A stretch of 64,000 nucleotides of DNA from Euzebya sp. (lineage in GTDB: Bacteria > Actinomycetota > Nitriliruptoria > Euzebyales > Euzebyaceae), in assembly GCF_964222135.1 (NCBI RefSeq), contig NZ_CAXQBR010000067.1, positions 86,407 through 150,406 on the forward strand, in the 5' to 3' direction. Made by a program: the position numbers and the translations under genes. Positions 44,183-52,506 of the stretch are shown piece after piece. Each line of letters begins with the position of its first letter. Position 1 is the stretch's first letter. The notes under the pieces were generated by a model. It saw only the letters and a program-made list of their open reading frames with translations, searched no databases and had not been told where the DNA came from.

Positions 44183-45433
44183 GTGAGCGACAGCAGGAGG
44201 CAGCGCGTGGCAGGGGACACCCACGACGAGCTGCGGTCCCGCATCCGCGCGTGGTGTGCAGAGCACGTGCCGCGCGACTGGCGGCGGACCCAGGCCGGGG
44301 TGTCGCGGGACGACTACGTCGCGTTCCAGCAGGACTGGCTGGCCCGGCTCGAGGCCGGCGGCTGGGCGGTCCCCCACTGGCCGGCGGCGTGGGGCGGCGG
44401 GTACTCCCCCGCCGAGCAGGCGGTCATCTTCTCCGAGCTCGCGCGGGCCGACGCGCCGCGCCTGTCCCTCCACTTCATCTCCCTGCACCACGCGGCGGCG
44501 ACGCTGCTGCACGGCGGCTCGGGGGAGCTGCAGGAGCGCCACCTGCCGGCCATCCGCGCCGGTGAGGTGTGGTGTCAGGGGTTCAGCGAGCCCGGCGCCG
44601 GGTCGGACCTCGCGTCGTTGCGCACCCGGGCGGAGCGCCACGGCGACGTGTACGTCGTCAACGGCCAGAAGACGTGGGCCAGCATGGCGATGTACGCGGA
44701 CTGGTGCCTGCTGCTGGTCCGGACGGATCCCGACGCGCCGACGCGCCACGGCATCACCTACCTGGTCATGGACATGCGGGCGGACGGGGTGGAGGTGCGG
44801 CCGATCCGCCAGGCCACCGGTGAGGAGCACTTCTGCGAGGTGTACCTGGACGATGTCGAGGTGCCGGTCGCCAACCGGATCGGACCCGAGGACGAGGGAT
44901 GGCGGGTCGCCCAGACCACGTTGAACTCCGAGCGGGCGGCGACGATGGTCGAGCTGGCCGAGCGGTTGGCGCTCGGGTACGGCTGGCTGGTGGACCTGGC
45001 CCGGTCGTCGCCGATGCCGGGTGGGGGGTTGCCGGGTGGCGGGTCACAGGGTGGCGGGTCGCTCCTCGACGATGCGCTGGTCCGTGATCGCTTGGGCGGG
45101 TTCGCCGCGGAGGTGGAGTCCCTGCGGCTGCTGGTCGGCCGGGCGGTGTCCGATGACCTGACCGATGCCCAAGCCGGCGCGCTGGCCTCGATCGTCAAGC
45201 TGACCTACAGCGAGCTGCTGCAGCGGCTGATGGACTTCGGGACGTCGGTCGCCGGGCTGGGTGCGCACCTCGAGACCGACCGCCCCGCCAGCGGGGGGTG
45301 GGAGTCCGGTGCGTGGCTGCTCGACTTCATCGCCTCGTGGGAGTGGACCATCCCCGGCGGGACCAGTGAGATCCAGCGGACGATCATCGGCGAGCGCGCC
45401 CTGGGCCTGCCACGAGAGCCGAGGGCGGCGTGA
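44183..45433 (+). CDS. acyl-CoA dehydrogenase, alpha-type subunit
   Basis: A 416-residue FAD-dependent acyl-CoA dehydrogenase. VWCQGFSEPGAGSDLASLRTRAERHGDVYVVNGQKTWAS holds the flavin/substrate motif, and IPGGTSEIQRTIIGERALGLPRE the C-terminal motif. A glycine-rich insertion (PGGGLPGGGSQGGGS) around residue 280 is produced by a short DNA repeat of GGTGGCGGGT type. It is the first gene of a four-gene dehydrogenase operon in which alpha-type and beta-type subunits alternate. The following gene overlaps by four bases (GTGA) and is its likely heteromeric partner. It introduces the double bond that the upstream crotonase could then act on. Confidence 0.87.
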   Translation: MSDSRRQRVAGDTHDELRSRIRAWCAEHVPRDWRRTQAGVSRDDYVAFQQDWLARLEAGGWAVPHWPAAWGGGYSPAEQAVIFSELARADAPRLSLHFISLHHAAATLLHGGSGELQERHLPAIRAGEVWCQGFSEPGAGSDLASLRTRAERHGDVYVVNGQKTWASMAMYADWCLLLVRTDPDAPTRHGITYLVMDMRADGVEVRPIRQATGEEHFCEVYLDDVEVPVANRIGPEDEGWRVAQTTLNSERAATMVELAERLALGYGWLVDLARSSPMPGGGLPGGGSQGGGSLLDDALVRDRLGGFAAEVESLRLLVGRAVSDDLTDAQAGALASIVKLTYSELLQRLMDFGTSVAGLGAHLETDRPASGGWESGAWLLDFIASWEWTIPGGTSEIQRTIIGERALGLPREPRAA

Positions 45434-46554
45434 TCCTCCCCGAGCTCGACGCCGACCGGCGGGCGCTGCGCGAGGTCGTGGACCAGTTCCTGGCCGAGGC
45501 GTCGTCGTCCGAGGTCGTCCACCGGGTGGTGGACGGTGGGGGTGCCGCCGCCCTCGATCGCGCGGTGGCGGAGATGGGGTGGGTCGGGATCGACGTGCCC
45601 GAGTCGTTGGGCGGCGGCGGGGCGGGGCTGTCCGAGCTCGCCGTCGTGCTGCGCGGCTGCGGGGCGGCGTCGGCGTCGACCCGGCTGCTCGGCACCGGCG
45701 TGCTGTGCGTCGGCGCTCTGCTGGCGGCCGGCTCGGACGACCAGCGCGAGCGGTGGGTGCCCCCGCTGGTCGACGGGTCGCTGGCGGGGGCCGTCGCGAT
45801 GCCAGGGGTGTTCTCGTCGGGCGAGCGCGTCGCGGCGCAGGAGACGGGTGAGGGGTGGGTGCTCGACGGCACCGCGTCGTTCGTCGTGGACCTCGTCGGC
45901 GCGGACGTGGTGGTGGTGCGGGCGGTGTCGTCCTCAGCGGGTGCGGTGCTGGCAGTCGTCCAGACGGCAGCCGACGGGGTGTCGGTCGTGCACCAGCCGA
46001 CGGTGGACCGGACGCGGTCGCTCGGACGCCTCGCCCTGGACGGCGTGGCCGTCGGACCGGACGCCGTGCTGGCCGTCGGGTCGACGGCGGACACCGCGAT
46101 CGAGGCGCTGGTGGACCGGGTGGCGGTGGCGATGGCGGCCGATGCGGTGGGCATCACGTCGCGCGTGCTCGAGATGACCACCACGTACACCCGGCAGCGC
46201 GAGCAGTTCGGCCGCCCGATCGGGTCCTTCCAGGCGGTCAAGCACCAGGCGGCCGACGTGCTGGTCGGCCTCGAGGGCGCACGGGTCCTCCTCGACCAGG
46301 CGGCCGTCGAGGTCGGTGCGGGAGCGGCGACGGCATCGCGGACCGCGTCGATGGCGAAGGACCTCGCCTGCGGGGTCGCCGCCCGCGCGGCCGGCACGGC
46401 CATCCAGCTGCACGGCGGCATCGGCTACACCTGGGAGCACGACCTGCACATCCACCTGAAGCGCGCGAAGCTCGACGAGGCGCTGTTCGGCGACGGCCGC
46501 TGGCACCGCTCACGGGTCGTCGGCCTGCTCGGCGACGGGGGGCTGATCGGATGA
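45430..46554 (+). CDS. acyl-CoA dehydrogenase, beta-type subunit
   Basis: A 374-residue acyl-CoA dehydrogenase family protein lacking the GFSEP-GSD and GTSEIQR motifs. MGWVGIDVPESLGGGGAGLSELAVVLR marks the N-terminal domain. The C-terminal domain has YTRQREQFGRPIGSFQAVKHQAADVL and LHGGIGYTWEHDLHIHLKRAKL, the signature of partner subunits in alpha2beta2 dehydrogenases of steroid-type side-chain degradation. It overlaps both neighbours by four bases. By order, it should pair with the preceding alpha subunit, although exchange with the second pair cannot be excluded. Confidence 0.85.
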   Translation: MILPELDADRRALREVVDQFLAEASSSEVVHRVVDGGGAAALDRAVAEMGWVGIDVPESLGGGGAGLSELAVVLRGCGAASASTRLLGTGVLCVGALLAAGSDDQRERWVPPLVDGSLAGAVAMPGVFSSGERVAAQETGEGWVLDGTASFVVDLVGADVVVVRAVSSSAGAVLAVVQTAADGVSVVHQPTVDRTRSLGRLALDGVAVGPDAVLAVGSTADTAIEALVDRVAVAMAADAVGITSRVLEMTTTYTRQREQFGRPIGSFQAVKHQAADVLVGLEGARVLLDQAAVEVGAGAATASRTASMAKDLACGVAARAAGTAIQLHGGIGYTWEHDLHIHLKRAKLDEALFGDGRWHRSRVVGLLGDGGLIG

Positions 46555-47702
46555 TCCCCTACGGACCGCTGGAGGCCGTCGACGGCATCCGCGCGGAGCT
46601 CCGCGACCTGGTCGACGCCCACGTGCCGGCGGACTTCATGGGTGCGTTCACCGACGACCCGGCGGACTTCGAGGCCGCCCAGGCGTTCTGCCGGGTGCTC
46701 GGCGAGCGACGGCTGCTGACGTTGGCGTGGCCCGCCGACATGGGCGGCCGGGACGGCACGGTGTGGGAGCAGGCCGCGCTGCGCGAGGAGATGTGGGCGG
46801 CCTTCGAGCCCCGCGGCGCGCAGTACATGGGCGTCAACTGGGTCGGACCCGCCATCGAGCGGTTCGGCACGCCGGCGCAGAAGGCGGCGCACCTGCCCCG
46901 CATCGCCGCCGGTGAGGTCGTGTGGTGCCAGGGGTTCTCCGAACCCGAGGCCGGGTCGGACCTCGCATCCCTGCGGACCCGCGCGGTGGCCCACGGCGGT
47001 GGCTGGACGGTCCACGGCCAGAAGGTCTGGACGTCGTACGCCGGCATGGCCGACTGGCTGTTCCTGCTGGCCCGGACCGCTGACGAGGGGCGCAAGCACC
47101 ACGGCATCACGGTGTTCCTGGTCCCGATGGACCGCCCGGGCATCGAGGTGCGGCCGATCCCGTCGATGTTGGGGCCCCACCACCTCAACGAGGTGTTCAT
47201 CGACGGGCTGGAGGTCACCGCCGACGACGTCCTCGGCGACGTCCACGACGGCTGGGACCTCGTGCGCGAGGCGCTGGCGTTCGAGCGCGTCGGCATCGCC
47301 CGGTACGCCCGCTGCGAGCGGCTGCTGCAGGAGGCGCCGCAGGTGCTGGGGCTGCGGTGGTCGGCGGTGCCCGACGCCCTGCGGCAGCGGTGGGCGGCCG
47401 CGTTGGTGCACACCCGCCGGGCGCGGCTGCTGGCCTACCGGGTCCTCCAGGGCCAGGAGGACGGCGCCGCGGACCCCGGGCAGGCCGCGGCCTACCGGAT
47501 CGCGGTGACCCAGCTCGACCAGGAGGTCGCCGAGGTGCTGATGGACATCGTCGGGGCACAGGGGCTCGGCGCCGACGACCGGTTCACCCGGGCCGTCGAG
47601 GACCACTGGCGCTACGCGCAGGCGTCGTCGGTGGCGTCGGGGACGATCGAGATGCAGCGGCTGCTGCTGGCCCGCCGGATCCTCGGGGGGAACGGTGGCT
47701 GA
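46551..47702 (+). CDS. acyl-CoA dehydrogenase, alpha-type subunit
   Basis: A 383-residue acyl-CoA dehydrogenase with complete motifs. VWCQGFSEPEAGSDLASLRTRA and WTVHGQKVWTSYAGMADWLF are present, and ASSVASGTIEMQRLLLARRILG is the C-terminal GTxEIQR equivalent. The ATG at 46551 overlaps the upstream stop (ATGA). It is the alpha partner of the second dehydrogenase in the operon and shares the FSEP block with the first alpha subunit almost exactly, so the two pairs probably arose by duplication. The two pairs may act on successive, shortened side chains. Confidence 0.87.
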   Translation: MIPYGPLEAVDGIRAELRDLVDAHVPADFMGAFTDDPADFEAAQAFCRVLGERRLLTLAWPADMGGRDGTVWEQAALREEMWAAFEPRGAQYMGVNWVGPAIERFGTPAQKAAHLPRIAAGEVVWCQGFSEPEAGSDLASLRTRAVAHGGGWTVHGQKVWTSYAGMADWLFLLARTADEGRKHHGITVFLVPMDRPGIEVRPIPSMLGPHHLNEVFIDGLEVTADDVLGDVHDGWDLVREALAFERVGIARYARCERLLQEAPQVLGLRWSAVPDALRQRWAAALVHTRRARLLAYRVLQGQEDGAADPGQAAAYRIAVTQLDQEVAEVLMDIVGAQGLGADDRFTRAVEDHWRYAQASSVASGTIEMQRLLLARRILGGNGG

Positions 47703-48624
47703 GCTCCTGAGCCCCGAGGCCGAGCAGTTCGGCGCCGTCGTCACCGACGCGCTGGAGGCGGAGGGCGGCGTGGACCTGGCCCGGGCGGCCGAGGCCGACC
47801 CCGACGTGCGGGTGGGGTACGGCGAGCTGCTCGGGTCGCTGGGGGTGTGGGACCTGGACCCCTCCACCGATGGTGTGGAGCTCGAAGCCGCCGCCGCGGC
47901 GTGCCGGGCAGCGGGACGGGTGGCGCTGCCGTACCCGGTGGCCGAGCGTGTCGCCGCGACGGGGCTCGACGGCGTCGACGCGCTGGTGCACGTCGACCCG
48001 GACGTCCCCCGGGTGGGGCACGCGGGGTTGGGGTTGGTGTGGCGGGCGGTGCGTGACGGGTTCTCCTCGGCCGTGGTCGAGGAGGCCGCGCCGGTGCGGA
48101 GCCGGTTGGGGTTCTTCGCCGCGGATGTCGTCGTCGGGCCGTGGGCGGAGACGGAGGGCCGGGACGAGCTCGCGCGGCTGGTCACCCTGCAGTGCTGGAC
48201 GTTGCTGGGGGTGCTGGACGGCACCGCGGGCCACACCTACCGGTACGTGACCGAGCGCGAGCAGTTCGGCGCCCCGCTGGCCAGCTTCCAGGCCCTGCGG
48301 TTCGCGTTGACCGACGTCGAGGTCCACCGGTTGGGCCTGGTCGAGTTGGCCCGCTACACGCTGTGGTCGCTCGGCGAGGACCGGCCATCGGCCTGGGGGG
48401 ACGCGCTGGCCCTGCGGCTGGCCGCGCTCGAGGCGGCCGAGGCGGTCTTCCGGATCTGCCACCAGGCGCACGGTGCGATCGGGTTCTGCGACGAGTCGGA
48501 CCTGTCGTGGCTGTCCCGCCACAGCCAGGTGCTGCGCCGGCTGCCGTGGGGGCGCTCCCAGACCGAGGCGGCGCTGGTCGCCGAGCTGTCGCAGGTGCCG
48601 TTGGCGGGGCCGTTCAGCGGGTGA
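47695..48624 (+). CDS. acyl-CoA dehydrogenase-like, short beta-type subunit
   Basis: A 309-residue member of the acyl-CoA dehydrogenase family, shorter than the others because the middle beta domain is reduced. The C-terminal domain shows YVTEREQFGAPLASFQALRFALTDVEV and CHQAHGAIGFCDESDLSWLSRHSQVL, a variant of the HGGIGYTWEHD block with Cys, Asp and Glu in place of the usual residues. FAD-contacting residues may therefore be incomplete, and the partner alpha subunit, which overlaps it by eight bases, would supply them. It ends the four-gene dehydrogenase operon. Confidence 0.78.
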   Translation: MAELLSPEAEQFGAVVTDALEAEGGVDLARAAEADPDVRVGYGELLGSLGVWDLDPSTDGVELEAAAAACRAAGRVALPYPVAERVAATGLDGVDALVHVDPDVPRVGHAGLGLVWRAVRDGFSSAVVEEAAPVRSRLGFFAADVVVGPWAETEGRDELARLVTLQCWTLLGVLDGTAGHTYRYVTEREQFGAPLASFQALRFALTDVEVHRLGLVELARYTLWSLGEDRPSAWGDALALRLAALEAAEAVFRICHQAHGAIGFCDESDLSWLSRHSQVLRRLPWGRSQTEAALVAELSQVPLAGPFSG

Positions 48625-48708
48625 CGAGGTCACGCCCTGCCGACCTCTCCCACGCGCACGGTGAGGGGATGCGGGCGCAGCCGGTCGCCGATGGCACCAT
48701 GCCCGGCC

Positions 48709-49773
48709 ATGCCTGGATGGAGACGGCGGCGGCACCGGGCGCGCTGGTGGCGTCGGACCGAGCACCTGCGCTTCGGCCTGGCCCTGGCGGGGGTCGCGGT
48801 CCTGTTCCTCGTGCTCGCCCAGTACGAGCCGCGCCGCACCGATACCGCCGAGCCTGTGGTGCTGGCCCCCGCAACGGTCCGGGCACAGGGGGACGCCGTG
48901 CCGACCCCGGCCGTCGATCCGGTCCCCGAACCGGCCTGGGTCTGGTGGGGTGACGGGTTGACCGCCGGGCAGGGCGGCGGGGGCGTCCACGCCCCGGCCG
49001 TGCTCGGCGAGCTGCTCGGCGTCGACGTGGTGAACTTCGGTGTGGGTGGGGAGGGGTCGGCGGAGATCGCCGCCCGCGCCAACGCGATCCCCACGGTCCT
49101 GGACGTCGCCGGTGGGCAGATCCCGCCGGCCGGGGAGGTGGCGGTCAGCCCGAACGTCGAGCTGCTCCTGCAGGGCCCGTCGGTGCTGCTCGGCCGTCTG
49201 GCCGGCGTGGACGGTCGGTTGATCTCAGGGCCCAACGGCTCCTACACCTTCCAGCGGGACGAGCCCGGCGAGCCGGTCGTGACGGACGCGGCGCAGTTCG
49301 TCTCGACCACGGCAGAGGCGTACCGCGACCACCAGCCGATCCTGTGGCTCGGACGGAACAACCACGACGATCCCGAGCGGATCGTGGCGGACACCCAGGC
49401 GATCATCGAGCACCACGGGGCGGCAGAGGACCGGTTCGCGGTCCTGACCGTCCTGAACTTCGGCGTCTCGGAGGGGAGCGGCACCCCGACCTACGACGCG
49501 ATCGCCGCGGTCAACACCGCGCTGGCCGATCGGTGGCCCGACCACCTCATCGACGTCCGCCGGTGCCTGATCGACACGGGCATGGACCGGGCCGGCATCG
49601 CGCCCTCGGTGGTCGACGTCGAGGCGATGGCCGCCGACGCCGTCCCCCCATCACTCACCAGCGACCCGGTCCACCTGACCGCCGAGGGCTACACCGCGGT
49701 GGCGGGGTGCGTGCACGACTGGATGGTCGAACGCGGCTGGACCTCGGACGCGATGGATCTCGACGGTTCCTGA
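48709..49773 (+). CDS. membrane-anchored SGNH/GDSL-like hydrolase
   Basis: Protein of about 354 residues. A strongly basic N-terminus (RRRRHRARWWRR) precedes one membrane helix (FGLALAGVAVLFLVLAQY). The catalytic domain then faces outward: WVWWGDGLTAGQGG corresponds to block I (GDS with Gly for Ser at this position), NFGVGGEGS to block II, WLGRNNHDDP to block III and SDPVHLTAEGY to block V with Asp and His. The catalytic serine of the GDSL block appears replaced by Gly (GDGL), so activity is doubtful. The start codon is uncertain, with alternatives at 48661 and 48691. The substrate is unknown. Confidence 0.65.
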   Translation: MPGWRRRRHRARWWRRTEHLRFGLALAGVAVLFLVLAQYEPRRTDTAEPVVLAPATVRAQGDAVPTPAVDPVPEPAWVWWGDGLTAGQGGGGVHAPAVLGELLGVDVVNFGVGGEGSAEIAARANAIPTVLDVAGGQIPPAGEVAVSPNVELLLQGPSVLLGRLAGVDGRLISGPNGSYTFQRDEPGEPVVTDAAQFVSTTAEAYRDHQPILWLGRNNHDDPERIVADTQAIIEHHGAAEDRFAVLTVLNFGVSEGSGTPTYDAIAAVNTALADRWPDHLIDVRRCLIDTGMDRAGIAPSVVDVEAMAADAVPPSLTSDPVHLTAEGYTAVAGCVHDWMVERGWTSDAMDLDGS

Positions 49774-49949
49774 GGCCTCGTCCTGGTCGCGGGCGTCGGT
49801 CCTCAGCACTGCACGCCGTCAACCGCTTCTCACGGAGTGTTCATTCTGTCGCGCCAGTGTGCCGAGCGTCCTTACCGCGTCACCACGGGTGTGAACGTGC
49901 ACCTCTGCAGACGGCGGGATACCAACGGGTCCCAGAACGGAGCTCCACC

Positions 49950-50392
49950 ATGCGATCCAGAACGACGACGGGGGCACTGGTCCTCCTCCTGATCTGCGCG
50001 CTGGCGGTGACAGCGGCGCCGGCCGGTGCGATCGACGCAACACCGTCCGTCGATCGCGGCCTGCCCGCGGCGAACCTCAACAACACGGCGGGCGCGAACC
50101 GGAGCAACGTCGCATGGGCTGACACCGATGGCATCACCGGGGATGACTTCGTGATCGGGGAGACCGGCCAGGCCTGGGTGATCGAGGCGGTCCGGACCTG
50201 GAGCGTGCCGGCCGACGCCGACGACGTGCAGGACGTCACCCTCTACCTGGCCCCCGAGTATGACGACCTCACGGAGGTGGCCAACGGGACGTCGAGCACG
50301 CCGGTGGATTACCCGGGCACGAACGAGACCTACGAAGGGCAGTCGGGTGCCTATCGAGACCTGGTTCAGCACGACTTCACCGGCCTCCAGTC
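49950..50392 (+). pseudogene. secreted protein gene truncated at a rearrangement junction
   Basis: The ATG follows GGAG at 7-base spacing. A signal peptide (TGALVLLLICALAVTAAPAGA) is followed by about 115 residues of beta-rich secreted protein of unknown family (AWVIEAVRTWSVPADADDVQDVTLYL and DYPGTNETYEGQSGAYRDL). Near 50390 sense coding stops: from here to 50699 the frame is open only because it reads the opposite strand of a DUF849-like gene. The true 3' end of the secreted gene is therefore missing. Adjacent CCTGCAGG may mark the joint. Confidence 0.65.
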
Positions 50393-50878
50393 CTGCAGGG
50401 TGCGCACGGCCGGGAGCACGAAGGCCTCGGGGTGGCCCGCCGCACACGGGGCGACCTCGGCCAGGCCGGCGGTCGCGGGGCTCAGGCACTCCTCGAACGT
50501 CGCACCGTTCAGGACGTTGAGGTTGGCGACGAAGCCATCGCCGAAGCGCTCGCGCAGCGGGGTGAGCACGAGGCCGTACGCCTCGACCGGCGGGAGGTCC
50601 TTGTCGAGGCGCCGGCCATGCGAATCCGTCACCCACGTGAAGTCGATGTGCACCCCGCAGGCGCCTGCCTCGATCACCTCGGTGGCCGCCTGGACGTAGT
50701 CCTCGACGTCGATGGGGTAGCCGTCGACCGCGGCGCCGCCGGACCGGCCGGCCACCGCCACGTTGATGGCGACGGACTCCGGGATCTCCCACGGCGGCTG
50801 CACGGAGGGATCGGCGACGAAGGCATAGGCCTCCATCTCGTCGCGCGCAGCGTCCCACAGCGCGGGAGGTGTGCTCAT
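50366..50878 (-). pseudogene. DUF849/BKACE-type beta-keto acid cleavage gene, truncated
   Basis: About 160 residues of a BKACE (3-keto-5-aminohexanoate cleavage enzyme) family protein remain of the usual 280-300. AINVAVAGRSGG is the first TIM-barrel strand. EDYVQAATEVIEAGACGVHIDFTWVTDSHGR matches the family's helix 1 and metal-site strand, though the usual HxH is changed to HID. DGFVANLNVLNG follows. Homology ends at about 50393, and the last residues (DWRPVKSC) come from the antisense of the neighbouring secreted protein gene. The ATG at 50878 has a GAGGAG ribosome-binding site. The catalytic C-terminal half is lost. Confidence 0.68.
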
Positions 50879-50972
50879 GGCGGCTCCTCGGTCAGGCGCA
50901 CGGCGGGCGTGCCCGACGTGCGGTGCGGCGGACCCCGGCTCCGGGTCACCGACAGCGTCACTCAACCACGAA

Positions 50973-50995
50973 TCAATGGTTCATGCAATCATTGA
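50973..50995. promoter_or_regulatory. inverted repeat in the GntR/BKACE divergent region
   Basis: TCAATG at 50973-50978 and CATTGA at 50990-50995 form a perfect 6-bp inverted repeat with an 11-base spacer, in an AT-rich patch between two divergent genes. It is a candidate operator for the GntR regulator whose gene starts 40 bases away. Only the symmetry supports this. Confidence 0.45.
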
Positions 50996-51034
50996 CTTAA
51001 TGACCACATAGGTGGCGCCTGCTACCGTCCGCGC

Positions 51035-51781
51035 ATGACCGCAGGCGCGTCGATGCCGTCGAGGGGGACGCTCGTCCCGATCCGCAACGAGCGGGTGCAC
51101 GAGAAGGTGGCGCGCCAGCTGCGCGACAGCATCCTCGACGGCCACTACGGCCCCGGCGATCGGCTGCCCTCGGAGCGTGAGCTGATCGAGGCGCTCGGCG
51201 TCGGCCGCCCCGCGGTCCGACAGGCGCTGCAGGTGCTCGAGCACCAGGGGCTGGTGAAGGTCCACCTGGGCGCCAACGGCGGCGCGGTGGTCACCGACGT
51301 CGGCCTCGGGCCGGCGCTGCAGTCACTCGTCAACCTGTTCGCCACCCGGCGGATCACACCGACGCAGTTCGTGGATGCGAAGGCGGTCCTCGAGCCCGCG
51401 ATCAGCGCTGCCGTGGCGACGGCGATCACGGACGACGAGCTCGCCGAGCTCCGGCGCAACGTCGACGACTCGACCGCTGCCCTCGACGGTCGGCGGGACG
51501 ACCTGCTCTGGCTGACCCTCGAGTTCCACCGGGTGGTGGCCCGAGCCACCCAGAACCCGATGCTCGAGCTGACCCTCCTCGCCTTCACCGAGGTGGCGAT
51601 GTACATCCCGGAGTTCCACGGCGGGTCCGACCCCGGCTGGCGCGGGATCGTGGATGACCACGTGCGCCTGCTCGACGCCTTGGAGGCACGCGACCCCGAT
51701 CGGGTCCACGAGCTGATGGTCGCGCACCTCCAGATCGTCGTCGACGCCTTCGACACCGATGGCGGCGACACGCCGCCCTAG
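51035..51781 (+). CDS. GntR-family regulator, FadR subfamily
   Basis: A 248-residue transcription factor. RVHEKVARQLRDSILDGHYGPGDRLPSERELIEALGVGRPAVRQALQVLEHQGLVKVHLGANGGAVV is a full winged helix of the FadR type. The FCD domain shows FVDAKAVLEPAISAAVATAI, LTLEFHRVVARATQNPMLEL and DDHVRLLDALEARDPDRVHELMVAHL, with the histidines that bind metal in such proteins. It is divergent from the truncated BKACE gene and convergent with the aldolase gene, sharing CTAG at the stops. It most likely controls the aldolase/SDR/dioxygenase genes or the former BKACE gene. Confidence 0.88.
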   Translation: MTAGASMPSRGTLVPIRNERVHEKVARQLRDSILDGHYGPGDRLPSERELIEALGVGRPAVRQALQVLEHQGLVKVHLGANGGAVVTDVGLGPALQSLVNLFATRRITPTQFVDAKAVLEPAISAAVATAITDDELAELRRNVDDSTAALDGRRDDLLWLTLEFHRVVARATQNPMLELTLLAFTEVAMYIPEFHGGSDPGWRGIVDDHVRLLDALEARDPDRVHELMVAHLQIVVDAFDTDGGDTPP

Positions 51782-52506
51782 GAGACGAGACCCACCCGGT
51801 CCTCCGCCTCGACCTCGGCGACCAGCGACCGCCAGACCAGCTGGTCGTTGAACGCCGATCCCAGGTCGGGCAGCTCCGCGAGGTCCGTCGGCGGGACCGC
51901 GTCTGGTGTGACGCCGAGCGCGACCAGCTTCACGGTGAGGTCGAGCAGCACGTCCAGGTTGATCGCGCGGACGACCGCCTGCTCGACGGTCTCCCCCGTG
52001 ACCGCGATGCCGTGGCCCCGCATGACGCACACGTCGCGGCTGCCCATCGCCTCCGCCAGCTCCTCACCGAGCTCGGGTCGGCTGATCAGCACCGACCGCG
52101 GGTACACCGGGACGCCGCCGAGCGCCAGGCGCAGCGCAGGGATGTTGTACGCCCCGATGACCGGCCGGACCCGCTCGCCGGCCAGGCCGTACAGCAGGGC
52201 GGCCGGCGGGTGGGCGTGCACGACCGCCCCGACCTCGGGCCTGCGCCGCATCAGCGCGGTGTGGATGTGCACCTCCTTCGGCAGCGCGAAGCCATCCGGG
52301 AGGTCGACGGGCCGGGCGTCGGTCGAGACCCGCCACACCTCGTCCGGGTCGCTGCGGCGCAGCCCGCGCTCCTGCGGCCCGCGGCAGCGGATCAGCAGCT
52401 CGTCGTCGTCGGTGCGGGCGGACACGTGGCCCAGGATCCCGCTGACCAGCCCCTCACGGGCCAGCACACGGCACGCGGTCGCGACGGTCTCTCGCAGGGC
52501 TGTCAC
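51778..52506 (-). CDS. class II aldolase/adducin family protein
   Basis: A 242-residue protein of the class II aldolase fold (L-fuculose-phosphate aldolase type). GLVSGILGHVSART is the phosphate/substrate loop, KEVHIHTALMRRRPEVGAVVHAHPPAALL gives the metal-binding HAH histidines, and VCVMRGHGIAVTGETVEQAV supplies the later His. In aromatic catabolic clusters, members act as decarboxylases or hydro-lyases on ring-derived hydroxy acids rather than on sugar phosphates. The GTG overlaps the stop of the SDR gene (GTGA). It is the last gene of the dioxygenase operon. Confidence 0.87.
   Translation of the reverse strand: MTALRETVATACRVLAREGLVSGILGHVSARTDDDELLIRCRGPQERGLRRSDPDEVWRVSTDARPVDLPDGFALPKEVHIHTALMRRRPEVGAVVHAHPPAALLYGLAGERVRPVIGAYNIPALRLALGGVPVYPRSVLISRPELGEELAEAMGSRDVCVMRGHGIAVTGETVEQAVVRAINLDVLLDLTVKLVALGVTPDAVPPTDLAELPDLGSAFNDQLVWRSLVAEVEAEDRVGLVS

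Noticed and set aside
45017..45062. Short tandem GGTGGCGGGT-like repeats
   Set aside because: They lie inside an acyl-CoA dehydrogenase gene and encode a glycine-rich loop, so they are not a separate repeat element.
49950..50699. Full open frame of the secreted protein up to 50699
   Set aside because: After about 50392 the frame is antisense to a recognisable BKACE-family gene, so the extension is not accepted as coding.
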